Source: Cherax quadricarinatus
Lineage: Eukaryota; Arthropoda; Malacostraca; Decapoda; Parastacidae
Reading direction: 5' to 3'
Assembly (NCBI RefSeq): GCF_038502225.1
Contig: NW_027195510.1
Coordinates: 110,396-174,395, forward strand
Length of the DNA: 64,000 bases
Shown piece after piece: positions 32,756 to 44,936 of this stretch (its first letter is position 1; every line of letters starts with the position of its first letter). A program made the position numbers and the translations under genes. The notes under the pieces are model-generated. The model was not told the origin of the DNA. It searched no databases and saw only the letters and a list, made by a program, of their open reading frames with translations.

Positions 32756-33883
32756 CACACACAGACTGTGCAGTATCACACTAATATCGTTATACAAAAT
32801 ATAAGTTATTCCCCTGAGACCGGAAGGTTGTTATGGTTGGAAGGTCATCGTCCTGGTGATGGCTCTTCCCTGCTGGCAGATACTCATGTTCCTGAAAAAA
32901 AAAAATCACTTAAGAAAATTGAAACACGAAATTTTTGAAGGTCTTGGAATATATGTTTCATTTTTTTAAATATGTTTCTCTATTTGCACTCAGACGCAGA
33001 CGCAGGCGGAAGTAAAAAAAAATATCCACTAAATACACATATATGCTAGACCGAACTGTCCTAAAAATTTAAATTACAAAATATATATTTTTTTCATTGA
33101 ATATAGCGCAAAAAAATATTTTTCGCCAAACCTAGCTTGGAAACCTCACCTAATGTAACCTAATGTAACATTTTTAAGCTTATTCTACTAAATCTAACAG
33201 ATTATTTAAAATTTATTTAATACTAAAATCAATGAAATATGTTTTCCTTAGTCCTGTGGAATAAAGTGATCCTGCGAGTTTGACCTAATAAGCAAGGGCA
33301 TTTCTGCACACTAAGGGTAGATTTTACCACGGAAGCTGCTACTTGATTGTGCGCCTCATATCCCTCCTGTTGACCGTAGCACAGGAGCATATGGATACAC
33401 AAAAGGCTATGAACTAGGCCCCAAAATGGTTCACAGGAATACACCTGGACTTGTATCACTTATCTGTTGAAAGCATATTAAAATAATTTGCTTAAATATG
33501 TCTGGTATCTTATTTTCATAAATAAAAATCCTGACACATCACATTGGTTATTATAATGTTTATCTCTGCATTCCTCAATAAGTGGACAATTTACCACACG
33601 GTGTTGAAGATAATGACCATATGGTTTGACCATCATCTGTTTGTCTGCCCAACTGCCAGAAGTACTTGTAACGAAGCTCAAGACTGACTACATCAGTTAT
33701 TCTGACTGTTCACTTTGCAAGTTCTTCCACAAACGTACAAATCTACGTTTATCACAGTGGGTTATAAATCTACTCAGGCTTCTTACTGCATTTCTGTAAT
33801 CAGTTTCATTATTTATTGATCTCTTAATATTACTCCTAATATTAGACGTAGATACACCAAAGTTATATTCTACATTTTCCTTC
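32753..33883. other. No gene; possible very diverged MITE-A-like patch at 33040-33245
   Basis: Around 33140-33240 the order CCTAATGTAACC ... TTCTACTAAATCTAA ... TTAATACTAAAATCAATGAA loosely follows the MITE-A interior, without recognisable termini. Confidence 0.35.
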
Positions 33884-33940
33884 GCGCTGTATAGCCCTTG
33901 TGGCTTAGCGCTTCTTTTTGATTATAATAATAATACATTT
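33884..33940 (+). repeat. Dispersed repeat end with (ATA)n tail
   Basis: CTGTATAGCCCTTGTGGCTT then AGCGCTTCTTTTTGATTATA and ATAATAATA. Same element as 10008-10056. Confidence 0.65.
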
Positions 33941-35829
33941 TCCTTCAGTGTACATTTTTTTTTGCTAACGTATGAGCTTTATCATGAAGCGTAATTCAGT
34001 GTTTGATAATTGTACATTATTCCCTAGTTGTTGGATTTTTTAATATCTATATCTGCTATTTTCAGTGAACATGTTATAATGTTACTATGTGAGTCAAGAG
34101 CCCTCACTGATGACACAAGTTAATAATCAGAATCAACCCAAGTGTCATCAGTTAATTTACTTTTGCTCCATTATATTTGCCAAACAATTCAGTTAGTGAA
34201 TACGCTGAATTGTTAATTCTTATGCCTAATTCAACAAAATTCTTATCGCTCTTAAAAAGGGAAGTGCAACAAGAGCAAATACGGCACTGCCAGTACACTC
34301 CTGCTTAAATAAGAAAGAACAAAAAGGCATAGTACAGCGACTCTAAGAGAATACATAAATACAAAAATGGTCCGTCTTGGACCATTCAAGAAAAAGGACA
34401 AAGTGTTTCCTGACGCGGGTCTCAGTCATATGATGACCCACAGTTGGAGATTTTTAAACATCTGACCAAAAACTTCCGCTGGCGTACTGTTCCCCTTTTA
34501 AAAAATCAAGGTTAAAGTGGTGAGTGAACCAGTAAATGTAGGTGAGGAGGACAGGGACGGGAGAAAGAGAGGAGGAACTAGCAGTGGTAGAGGTAATGCT
34601 GTTCTACACTACTCTGTGAATACTGTTCTGACTGCATCAGTAGCTGCGGCTGGAGGTTCTTAGTTAACGTTGAGATCCATCCATTTTTATCTCATAAATT
34701 CCTTACCGTGTTTTATGCCATCAGAGACGGGAGGGACTGGTGGATTGAAAGAGAGCCTTCTGATTTATTATCTTTACATCAAGCAGCTAGATAATAATAA
34801 ATAATGGTATTAGTAAATAGTCTTCAGTGATGATGTAAGAAGGGAATCATTCTTAGCACAAAGACTCAGCATAAACTTTAAAGTCTTGTGGTGACCATCT
34901 TCTGTATGCATTCCATGGTTTCTGTCTTATTCTTACCTCACAGTTTCTTTCCAGCCCCTTGTCTTCTGAATGTCTGTCTAGCTCTCTTCTGCTCGGTCCT
35001 TCTGTTCCCGGTCTCTCCTCCTGCCTGGCCCTTCAAAATGTGTTTATTTATGCATAATACAGTGGGGGCATTTAAGCCATTCAGGAAAGACAGGCGTCAC
35101 GTGTTTAATAAAAGCTTGCTCTTCATACTTTAAAACATCAACTGAATGTACACACAGTTAAAAATTGAATGGAGTTCTGGCCGACCCCGCAGTCTGTACA
35201 TTTTCCTCCTTGATTGGGTCCCAAGAGGATGTCTATTTGACCTCAGAGGTTTGTATTGTTAGGGTGTGTCCAGTGTTTTATTGACCGATAAAAGATTCCT
35301 GAAAAATTCTATCAAGTGAGATGTCTATAAAGATATTGGAGTTTCCCCACAATGCATATGTGTACTGATAACAGTCAGACAGCACAAAAAAACAGATACA
35401 AGTTAGTAACAAGCACATAATTTCTTTTCAATAGAGTCGAGGAATTTTCACAAGGTGTCATCTGAATTGTCCTCACGACATAGCCAGCTCTGTGTGGTTA
35501 TCTGAAGGGTAGTCATGGTATCACTGGCACTCCGTGGTGTTGGTTAACAGGTTGACACAGTATCACAGATACCATCCTACAGCATCATTGAGAATTCAAA
35601 AAATAATTACATTCACGTTCCTGCCTCCGTCCAGTAAAGACACTAATCTTCCTTCTCTCGTCTCCTGTTATATATTGTTAATTTTATACTAATATCTGAG
35701 GCAGTAATTAATATGTAAATGAATAATTAGGGACGAATGAAACAGGCCAAACCACATTACATAAAAATTGAATTTTAAAAATTAACATTAACTTGCAGTT
35801 TCGTAAAATACATTTAAAGTAAGATCTAC
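33941..35829. other. No gene seen
   Basis: About 1.9 kb of unique-looking, AT-rich DNA with no supported frame or repeat. Confidence 0.5.
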
Positions 35830-36186
35830 TACTTGCCTGGAGTCTACCTGAGGCGTGGTCCGGGGGTCAACGCCCCCGATGCTCAGTCCCTGACCAAGCC
35901 TTCCGGTGAATCAGGGCCTGATCAACCAGGCTGATACTGTAGGCCGCACGTAGTCCAAAGTTCGAACCACAGCTTGGCTCATAGGTATCTGTCCCGCTTC
36001 CTCTAGAAGGCTGTAACAGTCTTGGGCCCAGGACATATATACTGTGTTTAATCTTAGTGTACTAATGGCCCCCCTACGTTTCACTGGGGGTACGTTGCAC
36101 AGTCTACCCAGTCTTTTGATTTCGTAGGATGTGATTTATGCATGTAAATTTGGACCAGCCCCTCTTGGATTTTTCAGGTATAGATT
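35830..36186 (-). pseudogene. Unknown repeat-associated reading frame
   Basis: The minus strand reads NLYLKNPRGAGPNLHA, one stop (TAA), then ITSYEIKRLGRLCNVPPVKR and RGAISTLRLNTVYMSWAQDC, and on to VRTLDYVRPTVSAWLIRP before TGA at 35911-35913. About 75 sense codons after the stop look protein-like. I do not recognise the family. It abuts the decayed LINE at 36187-38480 and may be part of it or a separate insertion. Confidence 0.4.
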
Positions 36187-38480
36187 ATGATATACGAATC
36201 ACTATTTCATCTGTGCTTCAGAGAGTACAGATCAAGTGACTCCAGCCATTTCCAGTAATTAAGGTGTTTGACAGAACTTGTATGTGAAATAATGATTCTC
36301 TGTACATTCTCTAGATCTGCGATTTCACCTGTCTTGAATGTAACTGTTAGTGTACAGCAGTATTCTAGCCTAGGGAGGACAAGTGATTTACAAATGATCA
36401 GTGGTATAGCATCCCTTGTTTTGAAGATTCTTCTTATCCCTCCTACCATTTTTCCAAGCAGATGTGATAGTGACGTTGTTGTCATTCTTGAAGGTGAGGT
36501 CCTCAGATATTAACACACTCAAATCCGTAACACTACTTTCTCGCTCTATTGTGTGGTTTAGAGTTTGTAGTATATTCCGTTCCACTATTTTTTCCTCCAG
36601 TACTATGTAACGGAGTAGTTGATGTTTGTAGATATTGAACATTATATAGTTTTCCGTTGCCCTTTAGAAACCTTGGTTTATATCTGGAGATTTATCGTGT
36701 CCTCAATGGATGACAGTCTCATGCAGATTCTGGTATCTTCTGCAAAGGATGACAAGTTGCTATGGTTTAAATATATGCCAATATCTGATATGAGGATGAG
36801 GAACTGGATGGAGAAAGGTACTTTTCACTGCAGCAGGCTTCGACTTAACTCTGTTTATCACTACTCTTTGTGTTTGATTGATTAGAAAGTAGAAGACCCA
36901 TCTGTCCATTTTGCCAGTTATCCCCTTGAGCATACATTCTCTGCATTATTACACTATGATCTCACTTATTAAAGGTTTTGCAAAATCTGTGTGTACTACA
37001 ACTGCATTTCGTTTGTCCTCCAGTGCATCCAAGGCCATATCATAGTGGTCCAGTAGTTGGGTGAGGCAGGATCGACCTGCTCTTAACCAATGCTGCCCTG
37101 GATTTTGCAATTGTTTGGATACCAAGTAATTTCGGATCATGCTTCTTAGAGCTCCTTCAAAAAATTTTCGTCTATAGTTGTTTGCTATCGCTTTGCTGTC
37201 ACCTTTATGGAGTGGGGCTTTATCTGTTCTTAGCAACTGTGGGATTACATCACTGTCCGTGCGCTCTCTCTATATCATACTTAAAGTACAAGAAAGGAGC
37301 TTCTTGCAGTTCTTAATGAACACGAAGCTCCACGAGCTGGGGCATGGGGCTGAGTTCGTAGGCATGTTGTCAATAACTTTTTCAAAGTCCAGTGAAGTCA
37401 GGGTTACGTCAGAAATTTGGCATTAATTGACAGGATTTAGAGGCTCATTCATGAAAAAATAATTTGGACTGCCAATCTTTAGACTGATTAATGGCTCGCT
37501 AAACACACAGCCGTATTGAGTTTCAGTTCCTCACTAATTTCCATCATATCTAAGCAAGGGCCTGATACTAGACGTGGTTTTTGCCTTGTTTTTGGCATAC
37601 GAAAAGAAATATTTTCAATTTCTTTCCATTTCATTAATTGCTTTTAGTTCCTCGTATTTCTCCTGGCTCCTCTATGAATCATTTAACGTAAGCTCAATAT
37701 TTTTCCACTTCACTAGTCAGTACGTCCTTCCATATTTCAAATAATCGGCCCCTTTGTGAAGCTCAGTGATTCTTCACCTTCTCGTTTAGAGGGAGCGTCT
37801 CGCTCCAGTTTGCTTCTTCTATTCATTTATCTTAAGGGAATATGCCTTGAGCATACTTCAGATACCAGAAAGTTGATACTTTTAAGGGACTGGTTTGGAT
37901 CCATGTTGTTTAAAACATTTTCCCAACATCTTTCATTTAGGACATTATTTATCTGATCCCGACTGATGTTCTTATTGCTGAAGTTGAATTTGGTGATGGC
38001 ACCCTCGTAACAGTTTCCTGGTCAGGATTCTTGTGCATTAAAGTCTAGACTTCGATTACATTGTGATCCTAATTATTTTTTTTCCTTTTTTTCATATTTT
38101 GTTTCTTACCAGATCATCATTATTTGCGAAATTAAAGTTATGTTTTCCAGTTCTGTTGACTCCACTGTCTGTTGGCTTAGGGTGTATTTAATGCAAAGAT
38201 TTAGCAACCCATGTGTGTGTGACTTCTCATCTGAGCTACCTCTATCGATTATTTCTGCTCAAACATTATTTGCTACATTCTTTCATTTTGTATGACTTGG
38301 ACTGAAATCAGAAAACAGAAAGATGTTTGATGCTGGGGTTGGAAGTTTTTTCCAGACAGAAATAATTGTTCAATAACTGTTTCTTGAACTGTTGTGAAGT
38401 TGTATCTGTTGGCTTATATACAGCCACATTGACTGCGTTTTGGTTCTGAATCTTTATTGTTAAAAATTCAAGTACATCTG
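36187..38480 (-). pseudogene. Heavily decayed CR1/Jockey-like LINE
   Basis: Read from high to low coordinates on minus: EFLTIKIQNQNAVNVAVYKP then TDTTSQQF near 38470-38390 (endonuclease region); KFNFSNKNISRDQINNVLNE near 37980; FRMPKTRQKPRLVSGPCLD near 37600 (linker before RT); APLHKGDSKAIANNYRRKFF, NPGQHWLRAGRSCLTQLLDH and AVVVHTDFAKPL at 37236-36949 (RT fingers and palm start); then FKTRDAIPLIICKSLVLPRL and VKHLNYWKWLESLDLYSL at 36485-36207. Stops and shifts throughout; the FADD box was not found. One of the oldest relics here. Confidence 0.7.
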
Positions 38481-38890
38481 GGGTGTTCAGTTAACCCCCC
38501 TCCCTCTCCTTCTTATCTGTTCTCTCTGTCTCATCTAAAGCAGTTGAACCCTGTTATCCGTATTTCCCTGTAAAAGTGATCTTTTGTGTGGATCTCTGTG
38601 AAGGTTGCAAAATCGCATTTGACTCTAAAAGTCCACTGGCGAAAGATATTTTATTGGTGGATAGCTTAATTAAGGACCAATATATCACCAAATACAAATA
38701 AAATCGTATTGTGTGTCAGGGGATATCTTGCTGGTGGCATCAGTAGTTGTGGTTCTGGAAGGAAGCGCTGCTGGTTGCTTCCAGTTCAACAAGCCTCCAG
38801 GGTGGTGGAATATTTCGGATATTTTTTCCATTTTTTTTGTTTCTTGTCATTAAAAAATTACTTGGAGTGGGATCTTCCTAACTTCTATGG
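38481..38890. other. No gene seen
   Basis: Left flank of the giant palindromic element; T-rich near 38815-38850. Confidence 0.45.
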
Positions 38891-38896
38891 GTTGTA
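38891..38896. repeat. 6-bp target duplication GTTGTA, left
   Basis: GTTGTA directly precedes the terminal repeat and recurs at 49106-49111. Confidence 0.75.
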
Positions 38897-38975
38897 AGTA
38901 GTGCTGGAGGCGGCCGAGCGGTCTCTGCGGCTGAGCGCCATATTCCTGAGCGGTCTCCTTTCCTGAGCGGACTCC

Positions 38976-39105
38976 TTCCGCGCCTGCGCTCCCGCCCGCG
39001 CACCCGCCCGTGCACCCGCCCGACCAAGGCCCGCCCGCCCTCGCGCCCGCCCGCGCCTTCTGCAGCGCCTTCTGCAGCGTCGTCCGGATCGCCCCCGCTC
39101 CCCGA
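38976..39105. repeat. GC-rich subterminal block, left
   Basis: A CGCCCGCGC-type run, about 90% GC in an AT-rich neighbourhood, ending with two GCGCCTTCTGCA units. Mirrored at 48890-49010. Confidence 0.85.
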
Positions 39106-39164
39106 ATTTTTATCCGATTTTTTCGATTTTTTTTTAATTTCATTTTCTCGTGCTCTCCATCTCC

Positions 39165-39790
39165 TCGGATCAATTTTTTTGGGTTTCCCCCTATGGGTAC
39201 CCCTCCCACCACCCACTTCCATCCCAAAATTCCTGCTCCATCTCCTTGGATCAAGTTTTTCTCGATAATACAAAGACTTCACTTCCTCGGATCAAGTTTT
39301 TTGGATTCCCCCCTCTGGGGGTAAGCATTCAAAATGGACTCCCACTTGCATCCCAAATTCCCTGCTCCAATTCCTCGGATCAACACCCTCCCACCATCCA
39401 CTTCTTCCCCAAGTATTTCTCCTCCATCTCCTTGGATCAAGTTTTCTCGATATCAAATAATACAAAGACTCCATCTCCTCGGATCAAGTTTTTCTCGATA
39501 TCAATAATACAAAGACTCCACTTCCTCGGATCAATTTTTTTTGAATTCCCCCCTCTGGGGGTAAGCATTTAAAATGGACTCCCACTTGCATCCCAAATTC
39601 CCTGCTCCAATTCCTCGGATCAAGTTTTTCTCGATATCAATAATACAAAGATTTCCCCCACCATCCACTTCTACCCTCTATGTCCAAGTATTTCTCCTCC
39701 ATCTCCTTGGATCAAGTTTTCTCGAAATCAAATAATACAAAGACTCCATCTCCTTAGATCAAGTTTTTGGATTCCCCCTCTGGGGGTAAG
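39165..39790. repeat. Subterminal repeat cluster (GGATCAAG motif), left
   Basis: About ten copies of CTCCTYGGATCAAGTTTTT, several followed by CTCGATATCAAATAATACAA and AGACTCC, interspersed with CCCCTCTGGGGGTAAGCATT palindromic boxes. Mirrored at 48190-48840. The layout resembles subterminal transposase-binding repeats (inference). Confidence 0.85.
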
Positions 39791-39852
39791 CATTCAAATG
39801 AGCTCCCCCTATGGGGCATGGTGCTTTCTCTTAATACAGGTCTAAACAACTG

Positions 39853-39957
39853 TGACGTCACCCCCACCTGTGTTTACTCGGCGGTCAGTGACGTCATGTG
39901 ATGACCTCACACACACAGGCTGAATCTTGTCGACTTCCCCCTATGTCAGTGACGTCA
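39853..39957. promoter_or_regulatory. Three TGACGTCA sites in 105 bp (left arm)
   Basis: Exact TGACGTCA at 39853-39860, 39889-39896 and 39950-39957. This is the palindromic cAMP-response/ATF-bZIP consensus. Whether any factor binds is unknown. Confidence 0.6.
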
Positions 39958-40804
39958 CGTGATGACCTCACACAGACCAACAGGCTGAATCTTGTCGATC
40001 AAACATTAACTTAAAATGCAGGATAACACTAATACACAATATTTTCATTTATTTATTTATTATACAACCAATGCATTTCTAGTAATACATTCAATAAAAA
40101 AAATACAAATTAACTGAAAAAAGGTACAATTCATTGACTAAAATCAACATATTTTTATCTTGAAGAAATTCTATGCATTTTGTTCTGGATCATCATCGTC
40201 GTCACCATCTCCACACACATTTATCACAATAACAGGTCACTCTGTTTTCCCTTATTAACTTAAAATTAACTTAAATGAAGTAACATAGGATAACACTAAT
40301 ATTTTCCATTTTAAAGTATTACATTTTATTCATTTCATGAATTCTCAGTATTACGCATTTAATATACAACATAGGGAAAACATTACACATTTTCACTCTT
40401 AACACAGGATAACCCAAATAATTTCACATTTTTTTTCGTTAATACCCACAACAATCCACAATTTCTTTACAAAAGATTCACTCTCCTTAAGTCTAGACAT
40501 TTTTCTCGTTTTAACTATTTCATCAGAAAAATGTCTGGCGAATCTTATCTGACCGATCTCAGATAACATCTCAGGTCACTCCCCACGAAGTAACCTTCTC
40601 TCTCTCTCTCTCCTTCTTACCCCTTCTTCCCACCCTCCCAAACCCTCACTCTCCCACCAACATCTCACAACAACATACAATTTTCACTAATAACCCACAA
40701 TTTTTCTCGTTTTAACTATTTCATCAGAAAAAAGTCACCACAACACTTACAACTTATAATCACTTCGATAAATTCACTAGACACAATTTTACATATTACG
40801 AAGT

Positions 40805-40805
<1 letters not shown>

Positions 40806-40860
<55 letters not shown>
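40806..40860. repeat. (CA)n in left arm
   Basis: About 27 CA units, matched by (GT)n at the mirrored place in the right arm. Confidence 0.97.
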
Positions 40861-40862
<2 letters not shown>

Positions 40863-43064
40863 TTTCTTAATCTCTCTTAAGAATTATTCTCTCATCAACA
40901 GCCTTTATCATCTCACTACAAAACATCCCTCAGAATACTTCGAACACTCTCATAAATCATTGAATACTCACAAAAATACCTTTGACCATTTCCAAAAACA
41001 CTGAAACACTTCCAAAATAACATTTTGAATACTCCCAAAAAAGATTTGACATCTCTAATATATCTACACTTACATTATTTCATTAAATTACAACTCATCC
41101 TCCAAACTCCTCCCTCAGTCTCCAGACTTGACAACATTATCAAAAAAACTAACTCAAACACTTATGACATGAGACATTTTACCAAAACTAACACAAACAC
41201 ACCCACACATACCACACTTTACTTTGAACAATAACAAAAACACCATCAGTTACCATTGAATACTCCAAAAACATTCGAACACCGCCAGATCACCACTGAA
41301 TACTCCCAGAACACCTTCATAAATACTCTTACACATCATTTGATCACCTTCAAAAACACCTTTGAATAGTCTCAAACATCATTTGAGTACTCCCAAATAC
41401 ACCCTTGAATACTACTAAAACACCACTGAATACAGTCAAAACACCACCAAAATCACCATAAACTAAGATCAACATCACAGACTAACACCCATTTTATAGA
41501 AATCCCCTGAAATCACTATAACCAAGACGATTACCAATTTCTATAAGTACACTCACCTCTAACTAAGATATAACATGAGCGCAAAAAACATGAACACAAA
41601 CCAAACACACACGAACACTTACAACAGAATCACCTCTTTTTCGGTATCTCTAGTTCGACAACAACGCCCACAACCCACAACTCCCACATCCCACAACACC
41701 CACAACCCACATCACCCACAACAACAACCCACAACTTATAACCACTTTTCGGCATCTCTAGTTCGACAACAACCCCCACAACCCACAACACCCACAACAC
41801 CCCACAACCCACATCACCCACAACAACCCACTTATAACATCTTTTTGGTATCTCTAGTTCGACAACAATACCCACAACCCTCATTACTTACCAATTTATT
41901 CACAATTTTTCCTCTTTCGATACAAATTTTTCCCCTTCTTTTTACTGAATCTTGAATGTAATGCACATTCCTCCCTACATTACTAAAATTCTAATAAAAT
42001 CATCTCCATACCCATCTCCTTGTATCCACATAAATTGATATTCTACTCACAACTATACATCTCACTACCCATCTACTGCGGCATGTTTCTACACCCTCCA
42101 ATCTTTTCCAGTGCATCATAACTTTTCATTTCTATAATTTCTTTTAAAATATTCACACATTACCTTTATTTTCAGTAAAATCCCCCCATATTTCATTAAA
42201 TTTCTAATGCAACCCTCCCCATACCCCTCTCCATCTCACCCACATTTCTTCACATCCACTCACCCATCTCCCAACACACCTCTTCAGAACACACACAAAA
42301 ATCACATTTCACACCCACAAATGCATCTCATCACCCATCTCAAATCCATTAAAATCACTGTAACCAAAATATTCATAAAATTCTATGACCACCTAACACA
42401 CATACCTCACTTCACTTCAAAATACTCTCATACATTATCATTTGAGGCCACCTTTTCTCAATATCTCTTAAGAAATATTCTCATCGACAACCTTTATCAT
42501 CTTACTACAGAACAACCCCAAGATGTCTTCGAACACTCTCATAAATCATTTGAATACTCAAATAAACACCTTTGAACATTTCCAAACAATGAAACACTTC
42601 CAAAATATCATTTTGAATACTCCCAAATAACATTTGTCATCTCTAATTTATCTACACTTACACATTTCATTAAATTTCAACTCATCCCCCAAACTCCTCC
42701 CTCAGTCTCCAGACTTGACAACATTATCACAAAAAACTAACTCAAACACTTACGACACGAGACATTTTACCAAAACTAACACAAACTCCCACACACACCA
42801 CACCTTACCATAACATGTACACACACACACACACACACAAAACACTAATACATCCATCAACTATCATCAATGACCACTCATTTTTATAAGCATTCACACA
42901 AAAAAATCACAATCACCATCTCCGTACAATATCTAATACACTCCCCTCACTACCAGCAACACATACCAGCACAGATAGAGATACCTCCCATGACATCACA
43001 CTCCATCCTGTGTTTACTTGGCGATCAGCGACGCCACACCCAAACACCTTGTTTCAACCCTAAA

Positions 43065-44936
43065 ACATCCTTTCTTATTCATCCGTATATCACCTAGAGA
43101 TGTTTTAACCCCGTCGACCCATCACGACGTAGGACCCAGAGCAACCATCACCACTCCAACACCACCTACTCCACTCTGGCTCCTACGTCATGATGGGTCG
43201 TCGGGATAAAATATCTCTAGGAGATATACGGATGAATAAGGAAGGATGTTTCAGGGATGATGAGGGTGAGAAATGTAATATGTAACATAGATGAGAAATG
43301 ATAAATGTGGTATGAATATTCAGTTTGATAAAAAATGTGTAAAACAATTTTATGTTTTGATGATTATAACATAAATTTGGTGGGTAAATTGTATTAATAT
43401 TTTTTGTTGATGAATAGTTGACATGAACTTAGTAAAGTGATTGTGTGTGACTTAGTTCTGGTAATGTTTCATGATATGGTAAATTTTTTTGTGCTTATGT
43501 CTTATATTTATTATCAATATGCCAAGTATAGGTTTTGGAGTATGTCTTAATTATGATGTGTATGTCTTAGTTGGAGGTGAATGTCTTAGATTTGGTGTGT
43601 ATGTCTCATGTCTTAAATTTGTGATTGAAATGTATAAGTTGTGGGTGTGTGTAATATTTTTTTTTGGGTGATGGTGATATGTCATAGTGCTCATGTTATG
43701 TTATACATGTTGGTGGAAGTGTCGTGTTATTTTTGTGTATGGCTTATTTTTGTGCGAATGTTTAAAAAATAAGTGCTTTCAGTGATCATAGTAGTTTTGA
43801 GATGCATGATCTTAGATTTTTGGTGATCTTGGTGATGAGTGTTGATAGATGATGGTAAACATGATATGGAATTGGTGATCGTGATTTTTGTGTGAATGTT
43901 TATAAAAATGTGTGTTTTCTGTGATATTAGTGGTGGGGTCATAAAATCTGGTAATCGTCTTGGTTATAGTGTTCTTGGATATTGTGGGTACAACAGGTTG
44001 AAACAAGGTGGGTTGGGTGTGATGTTACCAACCACCAAGTAAGCACAGATGAGAGTGTGACGTCACTGGAGGTGACCTCGCCGGTCTGTGGGGTGTGACA
44101 TCGTGTGTTGGTGGTAGTGAGGTGAGTGCGCTTAGATATTGTCAAATATGATTTTTTGTGTGAATGTTTATAAAAATGAGTGTCTTCTGTGATATTATTG
44201 GTTCTTGAGGTAAGTGAATATTTGTGTTTGTTGTTGGTGGTTGTCTTAGATTTATGTGTGTACAAGATATGTTTTCAGTTGATGGTGATCATGTACTAAG
44301 TGTTTGTGTGTATTAGGTTTGTGTTCATTTTTTTTTTTTTTTGCGCCCATCGGAAGGGAGTTTTTGGTTATAGTGATTTGCGGGGATTTCTATAAAATGG
44401 GTGTTAGCTGATGTTAAACTTAGTTTCTGGTGATTTTGACGGTGATTTGGTATTCAGTGGTGATTTGGTAGTAATCAGTAGTGTTTTGGGAGTATTCGAA
44501 GGTGTTTGATGGTGTTTTTGAAGGTGTTCAAATGATGTGCAGAGTATTTTTTGAAGATGTTCAGTTGTGTTTTGGTGTTGTTCAGAGTTGGTTCAAAGTT
44601 AGTCAGTGTGTTAGTTATGGTAATGTCTCGTGTCATAATTGTATGAGTTAGTTTTTTTTGTGTCAATGTAAAGTCTGGAGAATGAGGGAGGAGTTTGGTG
44701 GATGAGATGTAATTTCGGTTAATGAAATGTGTAAGTGTGAATGAGAATGTAAATTGGTGGGTGAGTTAGAGAAGACAAAATGTTATGTGATCTTAGTAAA
44801 AGTAATAGTTTTAGTGATCTTCGTTATGATGATGTTTTAAGAGAATATGTACAAAATGTGTGATCTTAGTGGTGGGGTTATAGAATTTGGTAAACGTCTT
44901 GAATGTGGTGATCTTAGATATTGGAGATGTAACAGG
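43065..44936. repeat. Loop region of the giant palindrome
   Basis: It begins with a local palindrome at about 43065-43252 (AAACATCCTT ... AAGGATGTTT; TCATCCGTATAT ... ATATACGGATGA; GACCCATCACGACGTAGGA against TCCTACGTCATGATGGGTC). It then carries C-poor sequence including direct copies of right-arm modules: 43925-44185 resembles 44870-45125, and 44340-44760 resembles 46440-46930. One more TGACGTCA lies at 44058-44065. No protein domain seen. Confidence 0.75.

Larger units (their letters stand above)
38897..43064 (+). repeat. Left inverted arm (about 4.17 kb)
   Basis: Pairs with 44937-49105 in reverse complement. Checkpoints: 38906/49095 (GAGGCGGC), 39853/48137 (TGACGTCA), 40806-40860 (CA)n against 47130-47181 (GT)n, 43040-43060 (CACCTTGTTTCAACC) against 44940. 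From about 40,900 inward the plus strand is strikingly G-poor and built of degenerate GAATACTCCCAAAACACC-like units. Frames such as 41575-41955 are repeats, not genes. Confidence 0.9.

Noticed and set aside
38850..39572. Arg/Gly/Pro-rich frames at the giant-element tips (also 48551-49185)
   Set aside because: They come from the GC-rich tip and tandem GGATCAAG repeats and occur in mirrored form in both arms.
41575..43209. His/Thr/Pro-rich frames in the left arm and mirrored frames in the right arm
   Set aside because: G-poor repeat DNA rarely makes stops in some frames; no domain or conserved start.
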